A program made the translations under genes and the position numbers. Below are positions 1-9,120 of a DNA stretch of 64,000 nucleotides, piece by piece. Every line of letters starts with the position of its first letter. The stretch's first letter is position 1. Origin of the DNA: Halomonas sp. DQ26W (GTDB lineage Bacteria > Pseudomonadota > Gammaproteobacteria > Pseudomonadales > Halomonadaceae); NCBI RefSeq assembly GCF_003339685.1, contig NZ_QPKI01000003.1, positions 60,301 to 124,300 on the forward strand, written 5' to 3'. A model generated the notes under the pieces. It saw only the letters and a program-made list of their open reading frames with translations. It searched no databases and had not been told where the DNA came from.

Positions 1-45
1 CTCGGCCTGCTTGGGCTCGGCCTGCTTGGGCTCGGCCTGCTTGGG
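1..45. repeat. Three exact 15-bp tandem repeats encoding PKQAE
   Basis: The unit CTCGGCCTGCTTGGG occurs three times in a row, and a fourth begins at 46 and diverges. It lies in frame in the DUF3141 gene, reading PKQAE on the minus strand, so copy-number changes keep the frame. The array may continue beyond position 1, which cannot be seen. Confidence 0.95.
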
Positions 46-2307
46 CTCGGCCCTGGCACCACTCTCTACGTCCGCATGCGAATCAGCGAATGCCTGGCGT
101 TGATTAGCCGGCTCGACCCGCTCCAGGGCCGTGACGAAGAGCTTACGGATATGTTCGTAGCGCTTGCTTGCCCGCTCGGTGAGTTCACCACTAGCGGCCA
201 GCACATGGTCGATATGCTCCAGATGCCCGCGAATCTCATCGCCTGTCTCCCCCAGCAGCAGCTCCGGGATGGCATCGAGGGCAGCCTCTCGATCAAGCTT
301 GAGGATGAAGAACTGGTCACGTACCAGTTGCTTGAAATCAGCCAAGTTACGCCCGGGCTCAAGCTCGGCCCGTGATGCCCGCAGGCGCTTGAAATTGCGC
401 TCATCCGTGGTGGGCGAGCCGCCCAGCACATGGATCACCGAGCGCATCACGGCTTCATGGCTGCCTCCCTCGGCGACCCGGTGACGCAGCTCATCCTGGC
501 GACGCTCGATGAAGCGGCGATGCTCGGGCTCACTACCCGGGCGCCGGCGATGAACGTGCGCATCGCCGCCCAGCCCCACCATGGACTGCAGCAGGGGCTG
601 GCCGTAGACCTGCAGGAACAGCCGCTCGGTAGCGTTGTCGCGCAACTCACGCCAGGCATCGAGCCCCCGGGTAAGCTGGCCCGACGCAACACCTTCGAAG
701 GTCCGGAAGATATTGTCTTCGCCCACCGGATGACGATCCTCACGCACCCAGTCGGCCAATACGGGCAACGGTACGGAAAGCGGATTGCGGTCCGACAGCA
801 ACTTGTAACCCAGGCGAATGGGATGCATGCGGCGGATCAAGCGCGACGCCTCGGGGGTCATCACGCCCCGCACCCACGGCTGGACGAAGAGTCGATACAG
901 CCCCAGATTTATTTCGGACACCCGTGCCACGGTAGCGAAACGCGTGTCATCTTCTTCACTATGCCGGATGACGTCACGATTCAATCCCTCGATGGAGCGG
1001 GGCTTGAATTCGAGCAGATAGTCCCGTTCGATCAATTCTGCATCGCTGCGCTCGGACGCACTCGTGACGGCGGTCTCGTAGAGTCCCGGGGGCAATACGT
1101 CGATGTAGTCGATATTGGCCGTGAACTCGGCATGTTCCTTGCGGGAGACACTACCCGAGACGAAGATCCCTAGGTGGCCGGTAGTATCATGAACGCAATA
1201 GACAATGGTCTGCTCGCTGGCGATGATATCGTCTACATCTTCATAGAGATCTCGCACCCAGCCCAGTGCCTGGGGTGGCGGCGTGATGTCATCCCCCTGC
1301 GAGCAGAACACCACGACAGGGGAGCGCACGTTGCGCAGATCGATGCGTCGGCCGTCGGAGGTGACCAGCTGCGAAGTGGAGAGACGGTTGCCGATGAAGA
1401 GGTTATCGACGATGTACTGAATTTCCTCGCCACCGAGCACCACGTGCCCGCCCCACCAGCGCTCAAAGTTCAGGTAACGATCGGCTTCAGTGTCGACGTT
1501 GGCAAATAGCTGGTACTGCTTATCCCACCAGGTATTGGCCGGATTGAGCCTTTCAAAATTCTGTACCAGCATGGCGCCATCGAACAGGCCGCTACCGATG
1601 TCGCTGGCCAGCGTGGTCATCCAGCTACCCCCAGACATGCCTCCGGTATACCGCATCGGTGCCTTGCCACGTTCGCCAGCCCAGTAGGAGAGCGGTGCAC
1701 CGGCAATCAGAATCGGTCCAAACAGATCGGGCTCGAGCGATGCCGCCATCATGATCTGCCATCCGGCCTGGCAGTTGCCAACCACCATCGGCTTCTCTTC
1801 GGCCACGGGGTGCAGTTCGATGACACGGCGCAGGAAGGCAATCTCCGCCTCCACGACATCCTCCACCGTCTGGCCCTCTTCGGGGTAAGGCAAGAAGCCG
1901 ATGAAGTAGCAAGGGTGGCCGGCGCGCAGGGCCACACCTATCTCACTGTCGGGCTTGAAACCACCGATGCCTGGACCGTGTCCCGCGCGGGGATCCACGA
2001 CCACGAAAGGACGGGACTGGAGGTCCAGCTCGACATCGGACGGTGGTAGGATTCGCATCAACTCATAGTTGACCGGTCGTGGCAGCGTGCGGCCATCCAT
2101 GACGACTTCGGCCTCGAAACCCAATACGTTGGGGTTGGATTTTTCGATATGCTCCAGGTACTGGTTGCCACGCTCGCGCATCACGTCCATGTACAACACG
2201 CTGCGTTCGACGGCATCACGCCAATAATCGAATGCGGCACGGCCGAAACCGAAGGGGTCCATTAAGGACATCGCCTCTATAGGCGGTGTCGGCATCAGTG
2301 AGGTCAT
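1..2307 (-). CDS. DUF3141 family protein, PHA-synthase-like alpha/beta hydrolase (C-terminus off window)
   Basis: The frame is open from an ATG at 2307 to the window edge, so about 769 residues are visible and the C-terminus is missing. The ATG follows a GGAG site about 7 bases upstream. The N-terminal half looks like the alpha/beta hydrolase fold of polyhydroxyalkanoate synthases. A G-N-C-Q-A-G elbow puts a cysteine at about residue 179 where lipases have serine. Asp339/340 (QGDD) and His378 (TTGHLG) are candidate partners. The remainder matches the DUF3141 pattern as I know it, a family without an agreed function. The last visible residues are three exact PKQAE pentapeptides in a charged tail. 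No neighbour is cotranscribed inside the window. The family call is from recognition; a polymerase or thioesterase-like activity is inference only. Confidence 0.8.
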   Translation of the reverse strand, partial: MTSLMPTPPIEAMSLMDPFGFGRAAFDYWRDAVERSVLYMDVMRERGNQYLEHIEKSNPNVLGFEAEVVMDGRTLPRPVNYELMRILPPSDVELDLQSRPFVVVDPRAGHGPGIGGFKPDSEIGVALRAGHPCYFIGFLPYPEEGQTVEDVVEAEIAFLRRVIELHPVAEEKPMVVGNCQAGWQIMMAASLEPDLFGPILIAGAPLSYWAGERGKAPMRYTGGMSGGSWMTTLASDIGSGLFDGAMLVQNFERLNPANTWWDKQYQLFANVDTEADRYLNFERWWGGHVVLGGEEIQYIVDNLFIGNRLSTSQLVTSDGRRIDLRNVRSPVVVFCSQGDDITPPPQALGWVRDLYEDVDDIIASEQTIVYCVHDTTGHLGIFVSGSVSRKEHAEFTANIDYIDVLPPGLYETAVTSASERSDAELIERDYLLEFKPRSIEGLNRDVIRHSEEDDTRFATVARVSEINLGLYRLFVQPWVRGVMTPEASRLIRRMHPIRLGYKLLSDRNPLSVPLPVLADWVREDRHPVGEDNIFRTFEGVASGQLTRGLDAWRELRDNATERLFLQVYGQPLLQSMVGLGGDAHVHRRRPGSEPEHRRFIERRQDELRHRVAEGGSHEAVMRSVIHVLGGSPTTDERNFKRLRASRAELEPGRNLADFKQLVRDQFFILKLDREAALDAIPELLLGETGDEIRGHLEHIDHVLAASGELTERASKRYEHIRKLFVTALERVEPANQRQAFADSHADVESGARAEPKQAEPKQAEPKQAE

Positions 2308-2475
2308 GTTCGACTCCAGGGTTCGCTGTTGCCGATTGTGTCGGCACCAGGAGGGAGATTGATTGCTGCGATGCAACAATCATAGTACGTAGGGGGACAT
2401 GATGACGAGTCATTTTGTTGAAATTCTGTATCCAAAATTCGCAGCATGCTGTTTTATAGCTTTATTTAAGGATAC

Positions 2476-3405
2476 CTAGAGGATACCCTGCCACTCCGTC
2501 AAGGCCCTTCGCTCCCTGCGTGCCGCTTCGTCAGCATCACGCCCCCAAACCAGTAATCTCGCGTCCGGCGTTCCGGCGCTTTCACCTCGGGGACGGTCGA
2601 GCCTGACTCCGGGCCCTCCACTCAAGAACCCCTCTGATCGCGACAACATGTGCAAGCGTGCCTGCCCGGGACGACCCGGCCCATGTCCCATCTGACCGAT
2701 TCGCGGACGCCGTAGGCGACCACCGCCGACCAACCGTAGCTGTTCAACGGCTAGGTCGAGTCCGGTAAGCACTTCGGCCAAGCCCTCATAGCCTGTCAAG
2801 CCAGGCCGCATGCTGATGAAGCCCAAGCTATTTCCCACCAGTGTGAAGCTCAGCGTCACCAGGCCGACCAGTCCTGCCGACTGGGCGCCCTTGATGGCAA
2901 GTTGGCCGAGATAGATACGCTGCTCCGGAGTCAACCTGTCACTTGGTGCAACCGCACGGCCGGCATGAAGAATCTCATGTTCGATCAGGGCCAGCGCCTG
3001 CCCCCGGGAATCGACCAGTACCGGCAGGTGCAGAGACGGCGATTCATCGTTCAGGGGGCTGAGCGGGACTTGCACTTCTCGCATCAACTGCCGGCTAGCC
3101 AGTTGGTCGTGCATTGCCGCCAGCAGGCTGACACAGGGACCGACAAAGGCCATGCCGGCCTGTCGGCTGGCCTTCGCCAAGGTGACCTGGACGGCGGTTT
3201 CCGCCTCTGCCGGATGCAGCAGATCACAACCCAGCCGCCGAGCATGCCTCACCAGCTCGCCACCGATCTTGCCATCACTGCCGCGCCAGGCCAGCCCCAG
3301 CTCGGTACACGCTTGGCCGGCCCGCAGCGTCTCCAGGCCACTGCCCGCAACCATGACCGATTGCCAAGAGCCTGGCTGCCTGACAGCACTGTCGCTAGAT
3401 TTCAT
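2476..3405 (-). CDS. Biotin-carboxylase-like protein lacking the ATP-grasp core
   Basis: The protein has 309 residues. I start it at the ATG at 3405, preceded by GAGGAAAGG; longer readings run into the LysR gene. Residues 15-45 resemble the AccC N-terminus (Acc[21 protein letters not shown]; here MVAGSGLETLRAGQACTELG). Residues 60-117 follow the AccC segment from HPGYGF through FIGP to GVPTVPG. Residues 178-228 follow the end of the ATP-grasp domain, but FFIEMN has become GFISMR. The glycine-rich ATP loop and biotin-site residues between these blocks are gone, and the middle is much shorter than the roughly 450-residue enzyme. It is divergent from a LysR gene, with 111 bp between. It may be a regulatory or binding protein, or a decaying paralogue. 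I do not expect carboxylase activity. Confidence 0.6.
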   Translation of the reverse strand: MKSSDSAVRQPGSWQSVMVAGSGLETLRAGQACTELGLAWRGSDGKIGGELVRHARRLGCDLLHPAEAETAVQVTLAKASRQAGMAFVGPCVSLLAAMHDQLASRQLMREVQVPLSPLNDESPSLHLPVLVDSRGQALALIEHEILHAGRAVAPSDRLTPEQRIYLGQLAIKGAQSAGLVGLVTLSFTLVGNSLGFISMRPGLTGYEGLAEVLTGLDLAVEQLRLVGGGRLRRPRIGQMGHGPGRPGQARLHMLSRSEGFLSGGPGVRLDRPRGESAGTPDARLLVWGRDADEAARRERRALTEWQGIL

Positions 3406-3516
3406 GAAGCCTTTCCTCGTGGATGCCGAAAACCGGGCATGACCGCTGCCCGCAGGCGGTGATAGCATGAATTCCGATGTTAATGGGTGCCTGGCGCCCC
3501 TCCAGCGGATTGATCG

Positions 3517-4506
3517 ATGACCACGCCAAGCCTGCTGAACCGCCTGACCTTTCGCCAACTCCAGGTCTTCCAGGCCGTGTATCGCCAACACTCCTACTCG
3601 CGGGCAGCGGAAACGCTGGGCCTTACCCAGCCTGCGGTCAGCGCGCAGATACGCCAGTTGGAACAGGTCATCGGCCAGCCATTGTTCAAGTACACCGGCA
3701 AGACCCTGCATGTGCTGCCCGCCGCCGATGCAGTGGCCGCCTCGGCCCAGGCCATTTTCGGCCAGGTATCACGGCTGCAGATGGCACTTTCGGACATGGC
3801 CGGCACCATCTCCGGAGAGCTCAACCTGGCGGCCGTCTCCACCGCGCAATATGTCGTGCCCCACCTGATCGCACGCTTTCGCGCCTACTATCCCAATGTC
3901 CAGGTGCGCCTGCAGGTATGCAATCGCAGCCAGGCACTCGAGCGTCTGGCCGAGCGCCGCGACGATCTGGTAATCATGGCCATGGTGCCCGAAGATGACG
4001 ACAATCTGGTGTTCATGCCGATCCTGGAAAACGAACTGATACCGGTGGTGTGGCCAGGGCATCCGCTACTGACGGACTGCGCCCCCACCCTGGAGGACCT
4101 CGCTCGTCACTACCTGCTGATGCGCGAGTCGGGCTCCGGGGTTCGTACTGCCTTCGAACAGCAGGCGGCAGAGCAGGACGTCGTCCTGCTGCACACCATG
4201 GAGCTTGGCACCAACGAGGCCATCAAGCAGGGTGTGATGGCGCACCTGGGTGTAGCGGTCCTGCCGCGGCTGGCTGTGAAGCTGGAACTGAGGACGGGCC
4301 TGCTTTCCGAGCTCACGCTGCCTGGCTTTCCGCTGCGTCGCTCCTGGTGCACGGTCTATCCCCGCGACCGCTTTCCCACCCCGGTAACGGAACTCTTCCT
4401 GCGTTTCGTACGCGAGCGGTTGGGCGAGTTCGAGGCTCACTTCAAGGCACCAACGGAACCGATACCAAACCACGGTGTGGTGTGCCTACCGATACACCCA
4501 ACCTGA
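3517..4506 (+). CDS. LysR-family transcriptional regulator, CbbR-like
   Basis: The protein has 329 residues. The N-terminal winged helix-turn-helix spans about residues 10-70 ([20 protein letters not shown], then [20 protein letters not shown]). The substrate-binding domain starts near residue 95 with a periplasmic-binding-protein-like pattern. The sequence is closest in style to CbbR-type LysR proteins, but no cbb genes are present, so that subgroup name says nothing about its target. LysR regulators usually act on the divergent neighbour, here the biotin-carboxylase-like gene whose start lies 111 bp away. That target is inference. No strong ribosome site precedes the ATG, so the exact start is moderately certain. 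Confidence 0.85.
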   Translation: MTTPSLLNRLTFRQLQVFQAVYRQHSYSRAAETLGLTQPAVSAQIRQLEQVIGQPLFKYTGKTLHVLPAADAVAASAQAIFGQVSRLQMALSDMAGTISGELNLAAVSTAQYVVPHLIARFRAYYPNVQVRLQVCNRSQALERLAERRDDLVIMAMVPEDDDNLVFMPILENELIPVVWPGHPLLTDCAPTLEDLARHYLLMRESGSGVRTAFEQQAAEQDVVLLHTMELGTNEAIKQGVMAHLGVAVLPRLAVKLELRTGLLSELTLPGFPLRRSWCTVYPRDRFPTPVTELFLRFVRERLGEFEAHFKAPTEPIPNHGVVCLPIHPT

Positions 4507-4688
4507 GCGGAGACGACGCCGCCTCCGCTGTCCACTCGCGGCGCGAATATGGTAGATTAGCGGCCTGCGTCCAACGTATCAATCTGCGCGCCATGCAGCG
4601 CTCGTGCCATTGTCGGCGTCCCTCCCGGAGGCGAATGGTTCACAGCCACATGGCCCTGGCAGCCGCCGAGTGGAGGGGCTCACACCCT

Positions 4689-5741
4689 ATGAGCGACAGC
4701 ACCTCAAAACGCATTCCCAGCGGTGAGAAGTTCCGCAACGAGCACGGCATGGCCGTGATCAAGGATGGCATCAAGCAGCGCAACCAGGTCGAAGAGAGCC
4801 CCGAGCCGGGCCGGAAGCCCCAGTGGCTGCGCGCCCAGATCCCCGGTGGCGAACGCTTCGAGGCGGTCAAGAACAATGTCAGCACACACCACCTGAGCAC
4901 CGTCTGTGCCGAGTCGCACTGTCCCAACATGGGTGAGTGCTGGAGCAACGGCACGGCCACCATCATGCTGATGGGCTCGGTGTGTACTCGTGCCTGCCGC
5001 TTCTGCGCCGTAGATACCGGCAACCCCAAGGGCTGGCTCGACAGCGAGGAACCGGCCAACACCGCCAAGTCCGTGGAACTCATGGGGTTGCGCTACGTGG
5101 TGCTGACTTCGGTCGATCGCGATGACTTGCCCGATGGCGGGGCCAGCCACTATGCCGACTGCATCCGCGCCATCAAGACCCACACCCCCGAGGTGGTGGT
5201 AGAAGCACTGACCCCCGATTTTGACGGTGACCACCAGGCCATCGAGCGTGTCGTCGATTCCGGCCTGGAGGTCTTTGCCCAGAACGTCGAGACGGTGGAG
5301 CGCCTCACTCACAAGGTCCGCGACCCACGTGCCGGGTACCGCAAGACGCTCGACGTGCTGGCCCATGCCAAGCAGCACAAACCAGAAATATTGACCAAGA
5401 CCAGCCTCATGCTGGGCCTGGGCGAGACCGACGAGGAAATCCTGGCCACCCTAGACGACCTGCGCGCCATCAACGTGGATATCGTCACCCTCGGCCAGTA
5501 CCTGCGACCCACGCGCAACCACCTGCCGATCGAGCGGTGGGTCACGCCCCATGAGTTCGAGCGCTACCGCCAACTGGGCCTGGAAAAAGGTTTTCTGGAA
5601 GTGGCCTCGGGCCCGCTGGTGCGCTCCAGCTATCGGGCCGACCAAGTGTTTGAGAAAAACAATCTCGGCCTCGCGGCGCCCGCCGAGCTACCGGGACAGG
5701 CAGCAGATCCTAACCGCATCGACGCCATCAACGTCGGTTAG
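4689..5741 (+). CDS. lipA: Lipoyl synthase
   Basis: This radical SAM enzyme inserts two sulphur atoms into protein-bound octanoyl groups to make lipoyl cofactors. The product has 350 residues. The auxiliary-cluster cysteines are at 73, 78 and 84 ([12 protein letters not shown]) and the radical SAM cysteines at 99, 103 and 106 (CTRACRFC). The reading frame stays open far upstream through the LysR gene. I chose ATG 4689 because GGAGGGG stands about 8 bases before it and because it gives the family N-terminus. It converges on lipB, the octanoyltransferase that makes its substrate, so the two lipoate genes sit tail to tail with a terminator between them. Length is normal (about 320-350). Confidence 0.97.
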   Translation: MSDSTSKRIPSGEKFRNEHGMAVIKDGIKQRNQVEESPEPGRKPQWLRAQIPGGERFEAVKNNVSTHHLSTVCAESHCPNMGECWSNGTATIMLMGSVCTRACRFCAVDTGNPKGWLDSEEPANTAKSVELMGLRYVVLTSVDRDDLPDGGASHYADCIRAIKTHTPEVVVEALTPDFDGDHQAIERVVDSGLEVFAQNVETVERLTHKVRDPRAGYRKTLDVLAHAKQHKPEILTKTSLMLGLGETDEEILATLDDLRAINVDIVTLGQYLRPTRNHLPIERWVTPHEFERYRQLGLEKGFLEVASGPLVRSSYRADQVFEKNNLGLAAPAELPGQAADPNRIDAINVG

Positions 5742-5763
5742 ATACCAGCTGAGCGTAGTTCGA

Positions 5764-5802
5764 GAAAAAAAGCAGCGCTCGCCATCGCCGGCGCGCGCTG
5801 CT
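5764..5802 (-). terminator. Intrinsic terminator after lipB
   Basis: A perfect 8-bp stem (AGCAGCGC 5771-5778 with GCGCTGCT 5795-5802) is followed on the minus strand by seven T residues. It lies between the converging lipA and lipB genes. The T-run is on the minus side only, so it should serve lipB best. Confidence 0.8.
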
Positions 5803-5832
5803 CATCAATCGTTTGCAATCATGTAGTCCAGC

Positions 5833-6486
5833 TCAGGCGCTGGGGGCCAGTGGCTGGGCGCTGCGGAGACCTCTTCCCAACTCATGGGCCAGGCATTCGG
5901 CCAAACGTTCGCCCACCGCCTCGACGCCGGGGCAATCGACGACCAGATCGGACAGCCGGGTCATGGACATACCCGCGTAGCCACAGGGATTGATGCGGTC
6001 GAAGGGGGAGAGATCCCCATCAACGTTGAGTGCCACGCCATGGAAACTCGCCCCGCGGCGAATGCGCAGACCCAGCGAAGCGATCTTGTCCTGGCCCACG
6101 TAGACGCCGGGCGCGTCGGGTCGCGCTCGCGCCACCACATCGAATTCTGCCAGCACGGCGATCACCGCGTTCTCCAAGGCTGAAACCAGCTCCCGCACAC
6201 CAAGCCGGGCGCGCCGTACATCCAGAAGCGGGTAGAGCACCACCTGCCCGGGGCCATGATAGGTCACCTGGCCGCCGCGATCAGTCTGTATCACGGGAAT
6301 ATCGCCGGGCATCAGTAGATGTTCGGGCTTGCCGGCCTGCCCCTGGGTGAAGACCGGATCGTGTTCCACCAGCCACAGCTGGTCGGGGGTATGCTCGTCA
6401 CGGGTATCGGTCAGCGTGCGCATGGCCTGCCATACCGGTTCGTAGGCGCGGCGCCCCAGGCGGTGGAACTCAAGATCGCGCATCAA
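5833..6486 (-). CDS. lipB: Octanoyl-[ACP]:protein N-octanoyltransferase
   Basis: The enzyme moves octanoate from acyl carrier protein to the lipoyl domains of 2-oxoacid dehydrogenases and GcvH, before LipA acts. The product has 217 residues, normal for the family. The signature [12 protein letters not shown] lies at 70-81. The catalytic lysine (DKIASLG) is Lys134 and the catalytic cysteine (NPCGYAG) is Cys168. Its ATG overlaps the stop of the upstream DUF493 gene by 4 bp, so it is translationally coupled and is the last gene of the long minus-strand run that includes dacA and rodA. A terminator follows directly. Confidence 0.97.
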   Translation of the reverse strand: MMRDLEFHRLGRRAYEPVWQAMRTLTDTRDEHTPDQLWLVEHDPVFTQGQAGKPEHLLMPGDIPVIQTDRGGQVTYHGPGQVVLYPLLDVRRARLGVRELVSALENAVIAVLAEFDVVARARPDAPGVYVGQDKIASLGLRIRRGASFHGVALNVDGDLSPFDRINPCGYAGMSMTRLSDLVVDCPGVEAVGERLAECLAHELGRGLRSAQPLAPSA

Positions 6487-6797
6487 ACCACCATATGTAC
6501 GCGCCCGGTGGCCTTGAGCTCGGCGAACAGCGCCTTGAGCTGGGATTCACCGGTGGCACGCATGGTTAGTCGCACCGATTGAAAGCGTGCGTTGCGACTC
6601 TCCACCACTTCCAGCGTTGTCGCATCGAATTCGCTGTCGTGGCGTGCCACCACCTGACAGACCACGGCCGCGAAGTCCTCGGCGGCGTCCCCCACCACCT
6701 TGACCGGGTAATCGCAGGGAAACGTGATCGTCGGCGGCGCCCCGGGCGTGTTTGCCGTTGCCGCGCGACGCAGATCGCGCAGGTTGCTGTCGGTCAT
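6483..6797 (-). CDS. ybeD: YbeD/DUF493 family protein
   Basis: The protein has 104 residues. A small ferredoxin-like alpha-beta domain follows a short N-terminal tail; the core runs from about residue 22 ([13 protein letters not shown]) to the end (ATGRVHMVV). YbeD proteins sit between dacA and lipB in many gammaproteobacteria, as here, and are thought to have a regulatory role in lipoate metabolism, but their activity is not settled. ATG 6797 is preceded by an AGGA-type site. The gene overlaps lipB by 4 bp and follows dacA by 67 bp. The call rests on sequence style, size and conserved position. Confidence 0.9.
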   Translation of the reverse strand: MTDSNLRDLRRAATANTPGAPPTITFPCDYPVKVVGDAAEDFAAVVCQVVARHDSEFDATTLEVVESRNARFQSVRLTMRATGESQLKALFAELKATGRVHMVV

Positions 6798-6864
6798 GAA
6801 CGTCCTACCCTTCAGAGCATTTCCGAGCATGTTACTCGGCCGTTCCTCGGCATCCAAGGCTCGA

Positions 6865-8082
6865 CTAGTCGAACCATCCACCGACCAGGTTGCTGAAGAA
6901 GCGCCTGACCTGATCGAACAGGCGCTTGAAGATATTGCCCTCTTCGATCGACTCGAGCGCCACCAGTGCCTGCTCACCAACGACGTCGTCACCCAACCGT
7001 ACCTCCAGCGTTCCCACGCGATCACCCTGGCTGATCGGGGCGGTCAGATCCTGACGAATGTCGAGACGGGCACTGAGCTCCTGGTTGCGGGCGCGTGGAA
7101 CGGTCATGAAGACGTTCTCGTCCACCCCAACGCGCAGCTCGTTTCTTTCACCGCCCCAGATCCGTGGCGCATTGAGCACGGCGCCCTGCTCATAGAGGTT
7201 CATCGTCTCGTAGTAGCGGAAGCCATAGCTCAGCAGTTTCTGTGTCTCCTGGGCCCGGGCCTCCTCGGAGCTGGTTCCCATCACCACCGAAATCAAACGC
7301 ATGTCGTCACGTTTGGCTGACGCCACCAGACCGTAACCCGCCTCGGTGGTCCAACCTGTCTTCAGTCCGTCGACGGTGGGGTCACGCCACAGCAGGCGAT
7401 TGCGGTTGGGCTGACGAATATCGCTGTAGGTGAAGTATTTTTCTGCGTAGACCGCGTAGTGCTCGGGATAGTCGTTGATGATGTATTGCGAGAGCAGCGC
7501 CATATCACGGGCAGAGGAGTACTGTTCCGGATGCGGCAGGCCGGTGGAGTTGGTGAAATTGGTATTGTGCAGTCCCAGGCGCGTGGCGTGCTGGTTCATC
7601 AGGTCGGCGAAAGGCGACTCTCCGCCGGCCAGGTGCTCGGCCACGGCGACACTGGCATCGTTTCCGGAGGCGATGATGATGCCGTAGAGCAGGTCACGGA
7701 TCGACACTTCGGTGTCGACCTCGATGAACATCTTCGAACCACCGGTGCGCCAGGCATTTTCACTGACCCGTACCATGTCGTCCATGCCGATATTGCCGCG
7801 ATCCAACTCCCGCTCCACCAGGTAGGCCGTCATGAGCTTGGTGAGGCTCGCCGGGGGCAGGCGCTCGTCGGCGTTGTGCTCGATCAGCACTCGGCCGCTA
7901 TCGGCATCCATGAGAAACCACGACTTGGCAGCAACCTGAGGGGGGGCGGGAATCATGGTTTGCGGCGCAGGCCCAGCCTGGGCCAGGGCCTGGGCCGTCA
8001 TCAGGACCAGACTCATCAGCAGCGCCGGCAACAGCAGTGAACGGCGTTTAGAAAACAGCACTCTCATTGGCTTGGATCTCAT
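6865..8082 (-). CDS. dacA: D-alanyl-D-alanine carboxypeptidase (PBP5/6 type)
   Basis: This periplasmic low-molecular-weight penicillin-binding protein removes the terminal D-alanine from peptidoglycan stem peptides. The product has 405 residues. A signal peptide covers about 1-35 and ends in AQALAQA. The active-site motifs are in order: SLTK 79-82, SGN 139-141 and KTG 241-243. A beta-rich C-terminal domain (about 290-375) precedes a terminal amphipathic helix (KRLFDQVRRFFSNLVGG) that would hold the enzyme to the outer face of the inner membrane. An in-frame TTG lies just before ATG 8082, and a second ATG follows at 8067; ribosome sites are weak for all of these. It lies in one run with rlpA and ybeD. 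Confidence 0.95.
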   Translation of the reverse strand: MRSKPMRVLFSKRRSLLLPALLMSLVLMTAQALAQAGPAPQTMIPAPPQVAAKSWFLMDADSGRVLIEHNADERLPPASLTKLMTAYLVERELDRGNIGMDDMVRVSENAWRTGGSKMFIEVDTEVSIRDLLYGIIIASGNDASVAVAEHLAGGESPFADLMNQHATRLGLHNTNFTNSTGLPHPEQYSSARDMALLSQYIINDYPEHYAVYAEKYFTYSDIRQPNRNRLLWRDPTVDGLKTGWTTEAGYGLVASAKRDDMRLISVVMGTSSEEARAQETQKLLSYGFRYYETMNLYEQGAVLNAPRIWGGERNELRVGVDENVFMTVPRARNQELSARLDIRQDLTAPISQGDRVGTLEVRLGDDVVGEQALVALESIEEGNIFKRLFDQVRRFFSNLVGGWFD

Positions 8083-8115
8083 CAAAACATCGGAAAGTCA
8101 GGAGCAAGGTGCCGA

Positions 8116-9120
8116 TCAATCGGCACCGTTGACGATAAAGGACTGGTCGAAACCGGCACGCCGCAGTTCGTCGCGTGCCGGTTCGACCAGGGCAGTGCTG
8201 GACAATGGTCCAACCTGAACCCGGTACATCCCAGCTGAATCGGCTACCCGCACGGGATGCGACAGCTCATTGTCGAGCTTTGCCTTTAGCGCTTGGGCAT
8301 TGTCCACCGATCCAAGTGCCGCTATCTGCAGATAGATGGCGCCCTGGTCAGTCGTGGCTTTTGCCGTGGCTCGGCTCGGTACAACGCTCTCGCCAGCCGA
8401 ACCATCGGCAGATTCAGACGGAGCCTGTCGAGCTGGTTCCGCCAGCGTAACCCGGGGCTCTGCGTCGGGCGGCGATTGGACCACCGGCGAGGCATTCCGG
8501 TTCTCGCCATTGCGGCCATTTTCGGCCAGCCACCGTTCCGGATCGATTGCCTCGACCTTCACCCGGCCGGTGCCCCTGTCCAGGATATCCAGGCGAGCCG
8601 CAGCTGCATAGGAGAGGTCGATTTCACGGTCATTATGAAAGGGACCACGGTCGTTGACCCGCACGATCACGGAACGGCCGTTTTCCAGGCTCGTCACCCT
8701 GGCATAAGTGGGCAACGGCAGTGACCGATGCGCGGCGGTCATCTTGTACATGTCGTAGATTTCGCCATTCGACGTGGCATAGCCGTGGAACTTCTCACCG
8801 TACCAGGAAGCGGTCCCCTGCCGGGCGTAGCCGCTGGCGTCGGGCAATACCCGGTAGGTCTTGCCCCACACCTCATAAGTCGGGCGGTTGCCGCCACGGG
8901 ACGGAGCCTCGACACGCGGCACCGCATCCGGGATTTCGCTGACGTCTGGCGGGTTTTCGGGATAGGCATCGCCACTCATGGCGTAGCGCCCGCCGCCAGC
9001 AGGTGCCGCCGTGGGTGTCCTGCTCGATGTCTCACGCTCACCCGAGGGCGCCGAACCTCCGCCACCGGCACAGCCGGCCAGCAAGGTGGCCAACGCCAGG
9101 GCGAGATACCAGGGCTTCAT
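8116..9120 (-). CDS. rlpA: RlpA septal ring lytic transglycosylase, lipoprotein
   Basis: RlpA cleaves denuded glycan strands at the septum. The protein has 334 residues. The lipoprotein signal ends in LLAGC with the lipidated cysteine at 17. A double-psi beta-barrel follows at about 95-190, containing ASWYGEKFHG, TAAHRSLPLPT and VIVRVNDRGPF, with the catalytic aspartate in the last. A proline- and glutamate-rich linker leads to a C-terminal SPOR domain (about 255-334) that binds denuded glycans. The gene starts 4 bp inside the end of mltB, so the two murein-cleaving enzymes are translationally coupled. This matches the common mltB-rlpA-dacA order. Confidence 0.96.
   Translation of the reverse strand: MKPWYLALALATLLAGCAGGGGSAPSGERETSSRTPTAAPAGGGRYAMSGDAYPENPPDVSEIPDAVPRVEAPSRGGNRPTYEVWGKTYRVLPDASGYARQGTASWYGEKFHGYATSNGEIYDMYKMTAAHRSLPLPTYARVTSLENGRSVIVRVNDRGPFHNDREIDLSYAAAARLDILDRGTGRVKVEAIDPERWLAENGRNGENRNASPVVQSPPDAEPRVTLAEPARQAPSESADGSAGESVVPSRATAKATTDQGAIYLQIAALGSVDNAQALKAKLDNELSHPVRVADSAGMYRVQVGPLSSTALVEPARDELRRAGFDQSFIVNGAD

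Noticed and set aside
1..45. Repeat as part of a mobile element or array
   Set aside because: The repeats are in frame and encode a protein tail, so they are a coding microsatellite.
4050..5741. Possible 563-residue fusion of a LysR segment with LipA
   Set aside because: The frame is open by chance through the LysR gene, which is in another frame. LipA has its own ribosome site at 4689 and a normal N-terminus there.
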